Counted from the stretch's first letter, positions 22,165-34,051 are shown. The stretch is DNA of 64,000 bases from Aegilops tauschii subsp. strangulata (GCF_002575655.3 NC_053041.3:377439054-377503053), one strand, 5' to 3'. Program-made: numbers and translations. The notes: generated by a model from the letters alone, not told the origin.

Positions 22165-23122
22165 TTCCTCGCATGCATTCTCCTTCCTTTTTGACACTTG
22201 TTGGCAAAAAGGGCGAGAAGAACATCAAGAGATAGATGTGCGGGTTATTTGCAGGGTTTTGCTTTCGCCATTTGCTTTTCAGTCAAATAGTTTGGTTTTC
22301 TGCAGTTGAACTTTTTGCTTAAGTGGGCATGAAACATTATAGCACCGCCTGTGATGCTGGGAACCTCGTTATCATGTAATGTTAATAACCCCCCTGCAAT
22401 GCTATATTTTCCCTCGTATCGTTGGTTGCAGGTGCCTTGTAAAATTTACCTTCATGCAATAATTTTCATTGATTATCTTCCTGCAGAGAAAGCAATAGCA
22501 GTTGAGAAAGGATTATAAATCCTCATTTCTCTGAAGAGAAATGCATTCGTCTCAATGAGATGTAGTTCCTGTCATGATTTCGCATTGATTTCTAACTTGC
22601 AGGAAAATACCTTTGAAAGCATATCTACCTCGAGCAAAATTATAGTTCATACCTTGCTCTGAAATTACCTGCGTATCTAACCTTGCAGGGTAGTCATTTA
22701 TCTCATGTGGATTCAAGCTATGTTCCGGGGAAATCTTCATGGATTGTTTCTGCGATAAAACATTTCAAAGTATTCATACTCTTTAACAAATCTTCTTCAA
22801 ATATTATGTGTCACAGAAAACATCTCGGATATTATTGAGTGCATTTGTTAAGTCAACGAACGATATCTACTATCAATCCTACTCAAGCAAAGATTCACAT
22901 CGCCTCCCTTGTACTTACATACATATGCATGACTTCAGTCAAATCTTCAGTAAGATGCATATTGTCAGGGGGAGCGTGTCACATCTTCGTGATTATCTTC
23001 CGCTACTTAATTTTCCTTCGCAATACATTCCTTTATATCTTCATCTACCTTAGTTGTGTTATGTTTTGTCAACAATCGTCCAAAAGGGGGGGCAAAGTCT
23101 TGCCCCATTGTGTTTTGGAGAT
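22165..23122 (+). other. Non-coding 3' internal region of the unidentified LTR element
   Basis: No convincing coding sequence is present. The region is rich in TTGCAGG/CTGCAGA words at about 22427, 22482, 22600 and 22683, which look like splice acceptors. It ends with AAAAGGGGGGG (23081-23091), a likely polypurine tract, about 30 bases before the LTR. Confidence 0.45.
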
Positions 23123-24659
23123 TGTTGCCAGAAACAAGCATGTATTGATTTGTTTGCTAGTGCATACAGAGATAAATAGTCCATGCAGGAAGAACCGAAT
23201 GCTATATTCCGTGTTAAGTTCAAGGAACTTCACCGAAGAATATCTGCGTTGCAGAGAAGGATGAGCTATGTTTTGCTAAGATGTATTTGCGAGAAGATTG
23301 AAGTCAAGGAATTGACCCCTTAAAATTATTGCTAATGAGAAGCAATACAGGTTCGGTGTTGTCAAGAACAAATTCACTGCAGTCGAGAAGTTGAAGTCGA
23401 AATGAAGATGTTGCATTTATTTCGTTGTTCTTCTTTCTCTCTTTTGAGTCATAGGACCTCCGTATTATTCAGAGGGGTATAGGTTCTCGATGCTTAGGTC
23501 CGCTGTGATGCTTAGCCGAAACCAATGACTGAGAGAAATCTCTTTATGCTTCGATTGATTACCTGTCAGTAGAAGACGTTGTTCTTCGGTGCTACAGGAG
23601 ATATCTTTCAAACTGAGGAGTTAGCATTTCTTGCTCAGCAAGGAATGTTACCATCGTGCTCAATTTCCGACTGTTGGAAATGTGTCATTCTGCCATTGGC
23701 TGATCCGCATGCCCAATTTGGTCATTTTCCATCAGGGACGTCTGCGGCTATAAATAGCCACCCCGCTCCAATGTTGTCCGTTCGCTGCTCCGCTTAAGAT
23801 TTCTGAGAAGATTGATTGACCATCCCCTCTTTGACGGATTTGAGTTTAAAATCCACTGAGAGAAAACCAAGAGCCGACTTAGACAGTGATTGAGCATCAC
23901 TGTAGTTCTAAGTCAGGGTTCTTGTACCTATTACACTTGACAGATGTGCACTTTCTAGACGAATAGGTGTCGGCTTGAGTGACGAAGAGTAATTGTATTC
24001 ACCAAGCAAAGTCTTCAGCAACCAAGAGTTGGTGTGGTTCGCGAAGAAGTATCTCGAGGGTTTGGAGATCGCCGACAAGTATCTACCACGAGTGAAATCA
24101 ACTGGGGTCTGATCAGCTCCTAGTTGAAGGAGAATAGGACGGAGAGAGGTTTCTCATGTGTTCAATCACAAGTCGCTCCAACCAGATGTAGTCCTTCGGC
24201 AGAAGGGCGAACTGGTCTACCAAATCCTTCTATCACCATCGAGCACCACTGGTTCACTTATCTTTACGGCATTCCCTTCAGAAAATTACTTTTGTGCTCT
24301 ACGTCGATAGATATATCTGGATCTTAGTACTGTTTCTTCTGTTTTAGCATGTGTATCTTTTGCAATCATCCATGTTTGTACTGTTAGCTTTGCCTTCATA
24401 TCTTTGTTATCATTCTTCCATGATACTTCATCTGATAGGTTACAACATCACCATTATTATCATCAAGACCTGAACTATGATGCTCGAATGATTATAGCTT
24501 CTTAGCTCGAAAGATTTGCTCCTCACTGAAGTGCATGTTCATTATTATCTTATCCAAACCTATTCCGTTGTTGTGTTTGGGCTCAATTCAAAACATTTGC
24601 ATGAATTTTTGAATCTGCCATTCACCCCCCCTCTTGTCGATATACTCTCGGTCCTAACA
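23123..24659 (+). mobile_element. Right LTR of the unidentified non-autonomous element, ~1.54 kb
   Basis: The end ...ATACTCTCGGTCCTAACA at 24659 is a typical LTR 3' terminus. The start is placed at TGTTGCCAGAAAC (23123) after a G-rich tract; this edge is less certain. A symmetric TATA motif GGCTATAAATAGCC is at 23753-23766. The left end of the same element carries only a partial copy in the opposite orientation (19893-20650). Confidence 0.6.
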
Positions 24660-25037
24660 ATTACCATCCCCTAAATCAAAAGATCACAAAAAATAAGTAT
24701 CCGCTTTTCTCGAATTGATGATCTTTTCGACTAGCTACTCGAGATAAGTCTTTTCCAAGCTCAATTTGAGGTTAGGCTACCATGAAATCAAAATCTGTAA
24801 TGAAGACATTTCCAAAACTGTCTGTACAACTCGCTATGGTCTCTATCTGTACATTGTTAATTCATTGCAGTTACAAAAATAAACGAAGAAAAACACAAGT
24901 GTTTATCGTGATGCACCCAGAAACACCATGCATGTGGCGTTGGCACACATATACTTAAAATATCATCGTTTGTGTTATGCCGTAGCAACCCACGTGTATT
25001 TAGTCACTACATTATGACACAAACGTAGGCATAGTTA
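24660..25037. other. Unassigned spacer
   Basis: About 380 bases without a recognisable gene or repeat. The last three bases, TTA at 25035-25037, are the target duplicate of the Harbinger-like element that follows. Confidence 0.5.
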
Positions 25038-26302
25038 GAGCATCTCCAACGGCCGACCCGTAATTTTTTCCCCGTATCTGTTCGCAGACAGGGGGAGTAG
25101 TCCACAGACACTAATATGGGAGGCCGTCATCCGATGCTGCTCACATACATTTCAACCCACATTTGAACTAATCGGATGAAATTCATGCAAACCAGCCTAT
25201 ATTCATCAAATTCGAGTAGAAAATAACACAAGTCATTCATACTAGCATGCAAATTAAGTCTAGTACAACAATGTCTCAAATTCGACTAGATTAATGGGAT
25301 GTTCAACAAGTTTTTCATCAATGGATCAGGCCCTCCTGCACATACTTCCCCTTCAGCTTCATCTAAAAGTGTGTACGTAAATGACTGTCCCACCGTCCTG
25401 TGGTACACCACGGCAGCGCGTGTGGTTACATAATGTGTAGACCAACATTGAGTGAATGAATCAATCAACAAGTTGAGCAAGAGGAAGCGAAACTTACGAT
25501 CTCATCCTCTGTCGTGTGCAATGGCCACCTTGCCTCCTGCTGAGGAACCACGTCACAAAACTTGGTGACGTTGGTCTGGATTGCGTACCAGTGATACGAT
25601 AACGACCTCACGTTGCGCTGTTGAATGATGTACATGTCATAGGGTGCAATGTGCTTTCATGTATGAAACAATTCATGCACTTGCTGCTAGAAGGCCCCCC
25701 TTTGCTCCTGCATACGAAATCCACGGACACGGCCAACCGCACATAGCACAACAACTCATTCTCCATGGTTGAGTAGCTTGCCATCCTTTTTACTCTAAAA
25801 AAAGACATAGCGTTCAAAAATAAGCTCAATGGCATTTGACGAAACACCTGCCGAGTGTGGTGCCCGCCATGGAGGTCATCGGCAGGGGGAGGGGCGGAGT
25901 GTACCTGGGTACAAACGGCTCCAGGATGGACAATGCCATCGTAGAGGCGAGTGAGTGCGTCGGTGCTGGTTACGGACGTCCGGTAATGCCTCCGTGGCAG
26001 CCGGAGGCATACAACAGCGGCTATAGAGGTGGAGGGTGGAGATGCAAAGCAAGGGGAAGAAGGGGCAGAGTGGAAGGAAGTGGGACCAAAAGGGGGATTA
26101 GGTGGGCCGGGGTGTCGGAATCATACATGTCTGCTGTCAAGACTCATGCAAAGCTTCCCTCACTTTGCCCCCAATTTACGGGAGAAAGTCCGGACCGCCT
26201 GACGGACCGATACAGATCCGTGTTGGATGGCTTACGCTGTCCGGACATGGTCCACCGTCCGAACACGGTCCGCACGGATGAGGGTCCGTGTTTGAGATGC
26301 CC
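25038..26302 (-). mobile_element. PIF/Harbinger-like element 1, 1265 bp
   Basis: The left terminus GAGCATCTCCAACGGCC and the right terminus, whose complement is GGGCATCTCAAACACGG, form imperfect inverted repeats. Target duplicates TTA lie at 25035-25037 and 26303-26305. It holds remains of a Harbinger-type ORF1 on the minus strand and no transposase, so it is non-autonomous. Confidence 0.75.
25470..25800 (-). pseudogene. Harbinger ORF1-like (Myb/SANT-like) relic
   Basis: Minus-strand pieces read ENELLCYVRLAVSVDFVCRS (about 25770-25710), QQVHELFHT*KHIAPYDMY (25690-25630), RNVRSLSYHWYAIQTNVTK and then EARWPLHTTEDEI at 25500. There are at least two stops and one frameshift. This arrangement is that of the Myb-like/NAM-associated ORF1 proteins that accompany grass Harbinger elements. 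Confidence 0.65.
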
Positions 26303-26488
26303 TTAGAGCAACTCCAACGCGCCGACCCAAATGGACAGCGCTTTTGTCCGTTTGGGTCGGCCGCCCGCTCGGCATCCGCCCTATTTATCATTTGGGTCAA
26401 CAGTGCGCCCAACGCCCGCAACCCAATCCTTGTCCGCGCACAAATTTGAAAAGGCCCGCGGCCATAGATCATGCCAGCGGCCATGTCG

Positions 26489-28683
26489 TCACCCAAAGTT
26501 CATGCTGGCACCATGCCAACGGGCGGCATACAATGCCATCTCCAAAACAACACCACATAGTTCATGGTGCCGCACTCGCCAGCGGCCGGACTCTGACAGC
26601 ACCATCCGAGGAAACGCGGATGAGCCGGTGCTGACAGCAACCACGACGGCGTTGTCGAGCCCGTGCTGGTCAGGGTTTAACCCTAGGTAGATCAGCGTTG
26701 TTGGGAAACGTTGCATGGAAAACAAAAATATTCTATGCACACGCAAAGATCTATCCATGGAGATGCATAGCAACGAAGGGGAGAGTGTGTCTAGGTACCC
26801 TCGTAGACCGTAAGCGGAAGCGTTAAACAACGCGGTTGATGTAGTCGAACTTCTTCGCGCTTCAACCGATCAAGTACCGAACGCACTGCACCTCCCCGTT
26901 CTGCACACGTTCAGCTCGGTGACGTCCCTCACCTTCTTGATCTAGCAAGATGTCGAGGTAGTAGATGAGTTCCGTCAGCACGACGGCGTGGTGACTGTGA
27001 TGGTGAAGTGATCCTCGCAGGGCTTCGCCTAAGCACTATGAAAATATGACCGAGGGTGCAAACGGTGGAGGGGGCGCTGCACACGGCTAGGCAATTGTCT
27101 AGGGGTGTGCTAGGGGCACCCCCACATATATATAGGTGGGATGGAGAGGGGAGGCAGCCAGGGTGCGCCCCAAGTAGGATCCGAATCCTACTTGGGGTTG
27201 CCCCAAGTGGCGCCCTCCCTTCCATAAAACACCGGAGAGAAAAGGGAAGGGGGGCGAACCCCCTCTTTTCCTTCTCCCAATCGGCATCCTGCCATAGGGG
27301 GTGCGCCACCCCTTGTGGGCTCGCGTGCTCCCCACTTATGGCCCATATATTCTCCGGGGGGTGTCCGGTAACCCCTCCGGTACTCCGATAAATAGCCAAT
27401 ATCCTCCGGAACGCTTCCGGTGTCCGAATACCATCGTCCTACATATCAATCTTTACATCTAGACCATTTAGAGACTCCTAGTCATGTCCGTGATCTCATC
27501 CGGGACTCCGAACAACATTCTGTCACCAAATCACATAACTCATATAATAATATATCATAAACAAACGTTAAGCGTGCGGACCCTACGGGTTCGAGACCTA
27601 TGTAGACATGACTGAGACACCTCTCCGGTCAATAACCAATAGCGGAACCTGGATGCCCATATTGGCTCCTACATATTCTACGAAGATCTTTATCGATCGA
27701 ATCGTTATGACAACATACTTTATTCCCTTTGTCTGTCGGTATGTTACTTGCCCGAGATTCAATCGTCGGTATCTTCATACCTAGTTCAATCTCGTTACCG
27801 GCAAGTCTCTTTACTCGTTCCGTTATACATCACCTTGTGACTAACTTCTTAGGCGTTTGCTTGCAAGCTTATGATGTGTATTACCGTGAGGGCCCAGAGA
27901 TTCCTCTCCGATACTCGGAGTGACAAATCCTAATCTCGATCTATGCCAACTCAACAAACACCTTCGGAGATACCTGTGGAGCATCTTTATAATCACCCAG
28001 TTACGTTGTGATGTTTGATAGCACACAAGGCATTCCTCTGGTATCCGGGAGTTGCATAATCTCATAGTCGAAGCAATATGTATTTGACAGGAAGAAAGCA
28101 ATAGCAATAAAACTAAACAATCATAATGCTAAGCTAACGGATGAGTCTTGTCCATCACATCATTCTCCTAATGATGTGATCCCGTTATCGAATGACAACA
28201 CATGTCTAGGGTTAGGAAACCTTAACCATCTTTGATCAACGAGCTAGTCTAGTAGAGGCTCACTAGGGACGCGGTATTTGTTTATGTATCCACACATGTA
28301 TTGAGGTTTCCGATCAATACAATTCTAGCATGAATAATAAACCTTTATCATGAATAAGGAAATATAAAATAACAACTTTATTATTGCCTCTAGGGCATAT
28401 TTCCTTCAAGCGCCTCCATCGTTGCCGCCGCAATGCGGGCGTTGGTGTCCTCCTGCTGCGCGGCGGCGGCCGCTGCTTCGTCCCTTGCGTCCGCCGCGTG
28501 CCTTCGGTCCTTCCTCTTCCCCGACTCCGCGACCCGCTCCTCGGGCGTCAGCTGCTTCTTCTTCTTGGGCGCGGTGGCGGTCTTGCGGGGGGCGCGGGGC
28601 TTGCCTTTGCCGGAGGGGGCGGAGGTGATGCCGAACGAGGCGAGGGAGGTGAGGCCGACGGCGGCACCGAGGGCGTCGTCCAT
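26489..28683 (-). pseudogene. ORF of Harbinger-like element 2, split by a solo LTR
   Basis: On the minus strand the frame starts at ATG 28683 (MDDALGAAVGLTSL), carries a basic stretch (RKTATAPKKKKQLTPEERVA) and an Ala-rich helix (DEAAAAAAQQEDTNARIAAA), and reaches ATMEAL at the insertion border 28409. On the other side of the LTR the same frame resumes at 26698 (IYLGLNPDQHGLDNAVVV) and stops at 26489-26491. Counting one copy of the 5 bp duplicate, the frame is continuous at about 160 codons. An upstream open extension to 28926 exists, but the start chosen matches similar proteins that I recall. The product would be a DNA-binding-like accessory protein; no transposase is present. Confidence 0.65.
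26699..28408 (-). mobile_element. Solo WIS/Angela-like Copia LTR, 1710 bp
   Basis: The left edge TGTTGGGAAACG and right edge ...ATTTCCTTCA are the reverse of the Copia LTR at 9635-11351. The flanks AGCGT (26694-26698) and AGCGC (28409-28413) are a 5 bp target duplication with one change. No internal sequence remains. Confidence 0.9.
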
Positions 28684-28980
28684 GGCGAGCGGCCGGGAGC
28701 GTGCGCGGACGGGAGGATTTTTGGGAAAGTGGAGGGAAATGGTGAAGGTTTTGCCACCGACTGGCGCGCCAGGAGGAGTAGTTGACGCGCGGCGCGCGCG
28801 TCTGTCTATGTCCGCGCCGACGCAAATCAGGCTAAAAAATCGGCCGGGAATGGGTCGGCGGACGGACAAAAAGCCGATGCGCGTCCGTTTGAGTCTGCGC
28901 GTTGGGCCGACTTTTCTGTCCGCCACAACCTAAGCGGACGCGCGCAGACGAAATGGGTCGCTGCGTTGGAGTTGCTCTTA

Positions 28981-30176
28981 CATCACATAAAGTTGCCATG
29001 CCCTGACACCTGTGTGAAACAAAACTGTCTCTCCCGAAATAATTGTGAGCAACTTTTGGAGGCACCCTCTCTCTCTCTCTTCCACCATGCGTGGGCCACC
29101 TACATGGCTTTTCCTGAGGTACAGCACGAGGCGGCGGCCCTACCGCACACATGGCTTGCCTTCCATCTAATCAACCCAACCAACTCAGCTATCTAACCCA
29201 ACCACGCATATGCATGACCCAACCCACACCACAGTGCATCGCATGCTGAAAGCAAAGCAAGATCGAGAAGATTCCTCGACTGTTGAACGTACTCCCTCTT
29301 GGAAATTGCAACCCAATGGCCAAACCCAAGCAACGGATCGCCCGGTGATGCAGCAGAGGTCGATAGATAGATAGATCTCCATCCGAGTCAGTGCCACCAC
29401 CGAACCGGTGTTTGAGATCGATCAACGTACAGCGCGGAACGAACAGGAATCTCTAAACCACCACCAGCAGAAGCTACCAGCGGTCAAGTGAGACAGCACA
29501 TGTGTGCGCGTACGTGCGGCCCATATAAGAATGGGAATAAACACTACGCGTACCCAGAGCCTCCCCTCAAAAAAAAAAAATCTTCCATGGCAATGAGTAC
29601 TGACTGTGGGAGAAGGGAAGCCGGCAGCTGCTTTTGCCATCTTCCGGAAGGATATACTCTTTTTTGTGAATGAGAGGATATACAATATTTATCCTCCTAA
29701 ATCGCCCTCTTTAGAACTGAAGCCCACCACTAGCTCCCAGGAAAACTTACTGGTATTTGCACGGCTGCACCTCCTAGCTACACTCTTTAATGCATGATAC
29801 GTACACTTATCCGTATTTTAGAACCTCCTAGCTGCGCTAAACAGTTCGGCGGATCATTTACACGTTACGCCCAGCAATGGTTAGGTGTGTTTGACTTTCT
29901 GCTTTCCACGGCTGTTGCTCTCCTTTCCTACCTGATACCCATAGAAAACGTCATATCGTTAGTCGCGACGCACCTGGCGCATCAAATATTTAGTCGGGTT
30001 ATGTCACAAGAACAAATTGTCAAACAATATGGCGCGCATAACCAAAAATCAACATGCCAACCAAGTAGGCGTCTTTGAGGAGGTGTTGGATACGTCTTTC
30101 AGTATAGTGCGTCCAATTTCTTGGCGTCACACTAATTTAATTTGCCAATCTATCTGCATCGTCGGGCCACGTCCGG
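28981..30176. other. Unassigned stretch, no supported gene
   Basis: It contains a short (CT)n run (29069-29083), an A11 run near 29570 and AT/GC-mixed sequence with no frame that resembles a known protein. A weak promoter-like or old repeat origin cannot be excluded. Confidence 0.4.
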
Positions 30177-30560
30177 CGGCATGCCCGTTCTGCGATTAGG
30201 AGCTAGAAACGATCGATCACCTGCTCCTTGGATGTGTTCACGCTCGAGAAATATGGTCCGGCATTATGGGCAACTAGGGAAAGCCTCACTAAACTCCGGA
30301 GCTGGAGGCCGAGCTCGTTCGATGGTGGACTTCCCTTAACATCGAGAAGACCAAGAGGAAGGAAACATGGACAGTGATCACTTTTGTGGCTTGGACACTG
30401 TGGAAACATAGGAACGACATCGTGTTCAACGGAGCTTCCCATCTGTCAGCACGGTCCTCCGGCAGATCGAGGCGGAGGGACAGAACTGGAGGGCTGCGGC
30501 CCTACTGAGGGAGTCAAGATCACTCCCAACTAGGTTAGATCGGTTGAGTGGTAGCGAGTA
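30177..30560 (+). pseudogene. 3' end of a LINE reverse transcriptase ORF (zf-RVT region)
   Basis: The frame reads CPFCD*ELETIDHLLLGCVHAREIW, the zinc-binding zf-RVT motif (C-x2-C ... H ... C), then LEAELVRWWTSLNIEKTKR and AWTLWKHRNDIVFNG, the usual C-terminal signature of plant LINE ORF2 (about 30380-30430). Stops lie after CPFCD and twice near 30280, and there is a frameshift near 30437. A 3' non-coding tail follows to about 30690. Confidence 0.75.
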
Positions 30561-31012
30561 GTTAGCATGCGGTCTCGGGCTCGTGCAGCCGTGGGTTGTG
30601 TTATAACGTTGTAAAAACCCGCCATCTTGACATCTTTTATCTATGATCGCGATATGTCTGCTTGACGTATCCTTGAAATAAAATCGCCGGGCATCCTGAG
30701 ATACAGTTTTCATGTGTCATGGCACGTTCTGGACAAGCCAAACTGATAGGCGCATATATTTTCATGGCCATGTCCATACACATACAGTTGTCGCGTGTCA
30801 CAACACGTTACGGACAAGCCAAACAGATTAATGTGATTATCACGATGTATATGCTACATGGACCTCATAGAATTGTTGGACTCGTGATGAGGAAGGCCAT
30901 GACCTAGTACATGCTATCAAGTGGGCAAGGGATGACCCGACATTTCTTGAGTTACTGAAAGATCGTCACAATAACCCATGTTGGACAGTGTTGGCGGCCA
31001 CAAGACCCTGGA

Positions 31013-31150
31013 TGGGTTAAAATTAACACAGATGCACCAACTGATGCTCATGCACGGTTGGGAGGCAATGGTGGTGTTGCACGCTCACACCTCTCCTTCT
31101 TGGACCCTGCAACACAAGAAATAACCACTTGTGTCCCTAGTAATTCTAAC
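31013..31150 (+). pseudogene. RNase H-like (RVT_3) fragment
   Basis: The frame WVKINTDAPTDAHARLGGNG followed by GVARSHLSFLDP matches the start of plant RVT_3 RNase H domains, where the form is KINTDG ... GGGGVVR; the Gly after Asp is missing here. It ends in unrecognised sequence. It may belong to the same LINE insertion event as 30177-30560 or to a separate element. Confidence 0.6.
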
Positions 31151-31179
31151 AAGTGTGTCAATCCCTGCTAGGTTTGCTA

Positions 31180-32100
31180 CTTGAGCAAGACTATTAAAAG
31201 ATAATGCGTGATAAACATTTTTGGTATTTTTGGACTAAAACCGAACTGGAAATAAAACAACATTTAAAATGTTGTCGGAAGGTGATTCTTATGGTGAAAG
31301 TTTGACTAGGGTTCTTATGTAGTAGCTCTCCAATGGATCAAATTATTGTAGGTGACTTTCTCATGTGTATAAAGTACAATATGGAATACTCATGTTCATG
31401 CAAGATAAGTAAACGTTGTGAGAATATAAATATGCAGTACATTCATGATACTAAAGACTGGGACACTCTGGATCATCTGGACATTAAGTCTAAAGCACGA
31501 TTAATTGCATTTAGAACGTCGACATACTGTTACGGTTAGGGGATTATTAGTCCTCTGTTAACCTTTAACTCGTAGTGGCAATAATACAAACAAGCCTTTT
31601 CCATTTTCTGTCACCATGGTAGACTATTTACAAAACTTGAACCCAACTCAAACCTCTTTCACTATTGGCTACCGATCTTAATTGGCCAAGACAAGACAAG
31701 CAACTGAGAAGAATTATGCACCTATATATCAAACATGAAACACAAACAAATATGAACATATAGAGCTAATCCATCACATGATCTACATCGCCACCACACT
31801 CATATGATAAACTACAATCATGTAGGGCAGCTCATGTAGCTATTGTATTGAACAACAAAAACACATCTAGGAGGAGAGATTACAACATTGGCTGTTGAGA
31901 TGCTCAGTTCTTTTGTCCATCTTCTTGCGTAGCCCATGATGTCCCCTTTTCACACCTCGTGGGCACTCTTCTTGGTCTTCTTCCTGTGTTATGCATGGAT
32001 GTTCAGTTGGGACTTGTATCTATGTTCTTTGGGCTCCCTTTTGTGTTTGATGTGGGGGAGGGGTCCTGATGTGTGTTGTAGACGCACCTGACCCCAAGTC
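31180..32100. other. Unassigned stretch
   Basis: AT-rich sequence without a frame, repeat or terminal structure that I can identify. Confidence 0.4.
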
Positions 32101-32106
32101 CGAGTT

Positions 32107-32645
32107 TTATTTAGAAGGGTCTATACCTGTACCTATGGTACTACTTCTTCTCAGGAACTTGTGTAGCGCATCCTCGTCTTTCCTATTCCTGGTAATCTTC
32201 ATCTCTCTATACAACCCTTTTGTTTTCCTATCCACTAGCCTACTCATTTCATAGCAGTTGCATGCTTCATCTGCTATCTCAATAAAGTTTTTCTTCATTT
32301 TCACATTCCTCACTATACTCATGGATCTTGCTGGCATGCCTATTGCATGGTTAGAGGTCCTGTGTGCCATGCGGTCCAAGTGCCTCGTCAACATCCCAAG
32401 TCCATCTCTTACGTATGTATTGTGATGACACCTCCCTCGCATCTTACAAGACCATCACCTTTAGTATGTGACGACATACGATGATGTCTTGCTCAAATTT
32501 GCAGAAGTGACAGAATTACCACCATTGTGCAATATCAGCCTTCACTTTGTAGTGCCTACCTTTGTCGGGATCCTCTACCTCGGAGTCTGATTCTATCCCA
32601 TTTGTGTTCAGCTTGAAAGTATGTTCATTGACCATGGACATCGTA
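32107..32645 (-). pseudogene. FAR1/MULE-type protein relic with SWIM zinc finger
   Basis: On the minus strand the sequence reads NEHTFKLNTNGIESDSEVED, HYKVKADIAQWW*, then FCHFCKFEQDIIVCRHILKV at about 32515-32460. This is the CxC...CxH SWIM zinc finger that ends the MULE transposase domain of FAR1/FHY3 proteins, here with C-x2-C spacing. A frameshift follows and the C-terminal part lies in 32442-32107 (NTYVRDGLGMLTRHLDRMA, ADEACNCYEMSRLVDRKTKG). The stop inside AQWW*FC and the shift make it a relic. FAR1 genes derive from Mutator-like transposases, so it may be either a dead gene or a dead element. Confidence 0.6.
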
Positions 32646-32749
32646 TGATGTAGCCATCTTCAACTCTTGCTGGAACCTACGAGTGTTGTGCTTTCAACTT
32701 CTGGTTAGTACTGATATTTTCTATTTAAATTATTAACAGTATATCAATT

Positions 32750-33715
32750 TTTGAAGTTCCCTTTTTACAATCCCTTAAAATGGCAACTTTATTTATCACT
32801 ATATGGTACTTTAAGCACGACAACCTTGACAAAACCTAGTGTCCTTACTATTTTATGTACATTCATTTTCTCAATGTGTCACATGGCAATTATAGCTCAC
32901 ACCGCACCACAACTATTAGCATGATAGCATCCCAGTTTAAGCACCACAATCTTGGAAAAATAGCTAGTGTCCTTACTGTGTTTATGCATTTTTTTCATTT
33001 TTATCAAATGTTACATGGAAATTATAGTTCAGTATGGCAACTATTGACACGATAGCATGGCAGTTTAAGCAAAACAACCATGGCAAAAAAACTCACTACA
33101 AGTTTTACTTTATTTTGAAGGAGATTCAATCTTGCATCTCACTTCTTTATTTTACTTTATTTTTTATCATAAAATCAACAGGTGTCATGAAGTAGGAGTA
33201 TTTTATTGGTAACTCATGGAAAAAATTGTATGGTTGGCATTTTACACATACATGGGATGGATATCATTGTCTTCAAAAGTTTGTTTTCTACATGGCAAAC
33301 GTAACATTGTTCTTGCAACAACTATTTTATTTGTCGCTATTTTTTTCATTTTTATCTCAATGTGCAAGTTCTCACCTGTGTAAGCGGTTGATCGCTCGAC
33401 ATTCCACATACCAATTGTTGCAGCTCATCAGACCCTATGTATACAAGGTTAGGATTCTCTTTTCTGTTCAGTACCTAAATTTGACCTTTTTTATGCATGG
33501 TTTTTAACAACCAATAAGAAAACTTTATATTTTTTGTACCTTCGGTTGAGTATTCTTGTATTAGGGGTAGCAATGGCAACTTGAAGTCACTTCCTGTATA
33601 TCCATTGCAGTCCATGTAGTATTCAACCATGGTTGACTGCTTCCTCCTTAATCCATGGCTTTTGTTTCTTCATTGAACTAGACCCCCCGCATGCCTTTTT
33701 ACACAACTTATCAAA
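32750..33715. repeat. AT-rich region with dispersed ATGGCA words (left part)
   Basis: The words ATGGCAA or CATGGCAGT recur irregularly at about 32784, 32883, 33054, 33079, 33292 and 33571, often with ATTATAGTTCA or GTTTAAGC nearby. The same texture continues at 35230-36080 on the other side of an inserted CACTA element. It resembles a subterminal repeat region of a DNA transposon, but no ends were found. Confidence 0.45.
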
Positions 33716-34051
33716 CACTAGTAGAAAAAGGGCCTTTAGTCCCGGTTCATAAGGGCCTTTAGTCCCGGTTCTGGAACCGGGACTAAAGGGTCGTTACTAA
33801 AGCCTCCCCCTTTAGTCCCGGTTCTTACACGAACCGGGACTAAAGGCCCTCCACGTGGCCGCTGCCTGGAGGTCCACCTTTAGTCCCGGTTGGTAACACC
33901 AACCGGTACTAAAGGAAATTTTATGATTTTTATTTGATTTTTTTTATTTTCAAATTTCTGAATTATTTTAACCTCTAACCTCTAATCACCCCTCATCACT
34001 GCTCAATTTAACCTCTAATCTCTAATCACCCCTCATCATTCCAAATCATCT

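Larger units (their letters stand above)
26306..28977 (-). mobile_element. PIF/Harbinger-like element 2 containing a solo Copia LTR
   Basis: Terminal inverted repeats GAGCAACTCCAACGC are perfect over 15 bases at 26306 and 28977. The TTA duplicates are at 26303-26305 and 28978-28980. Without the 1710 bp LTR and its duplicate the element would be about 957 bp. The left TTA is shared with element 1, so the two lie directly side by side. Confidence 0.85.
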
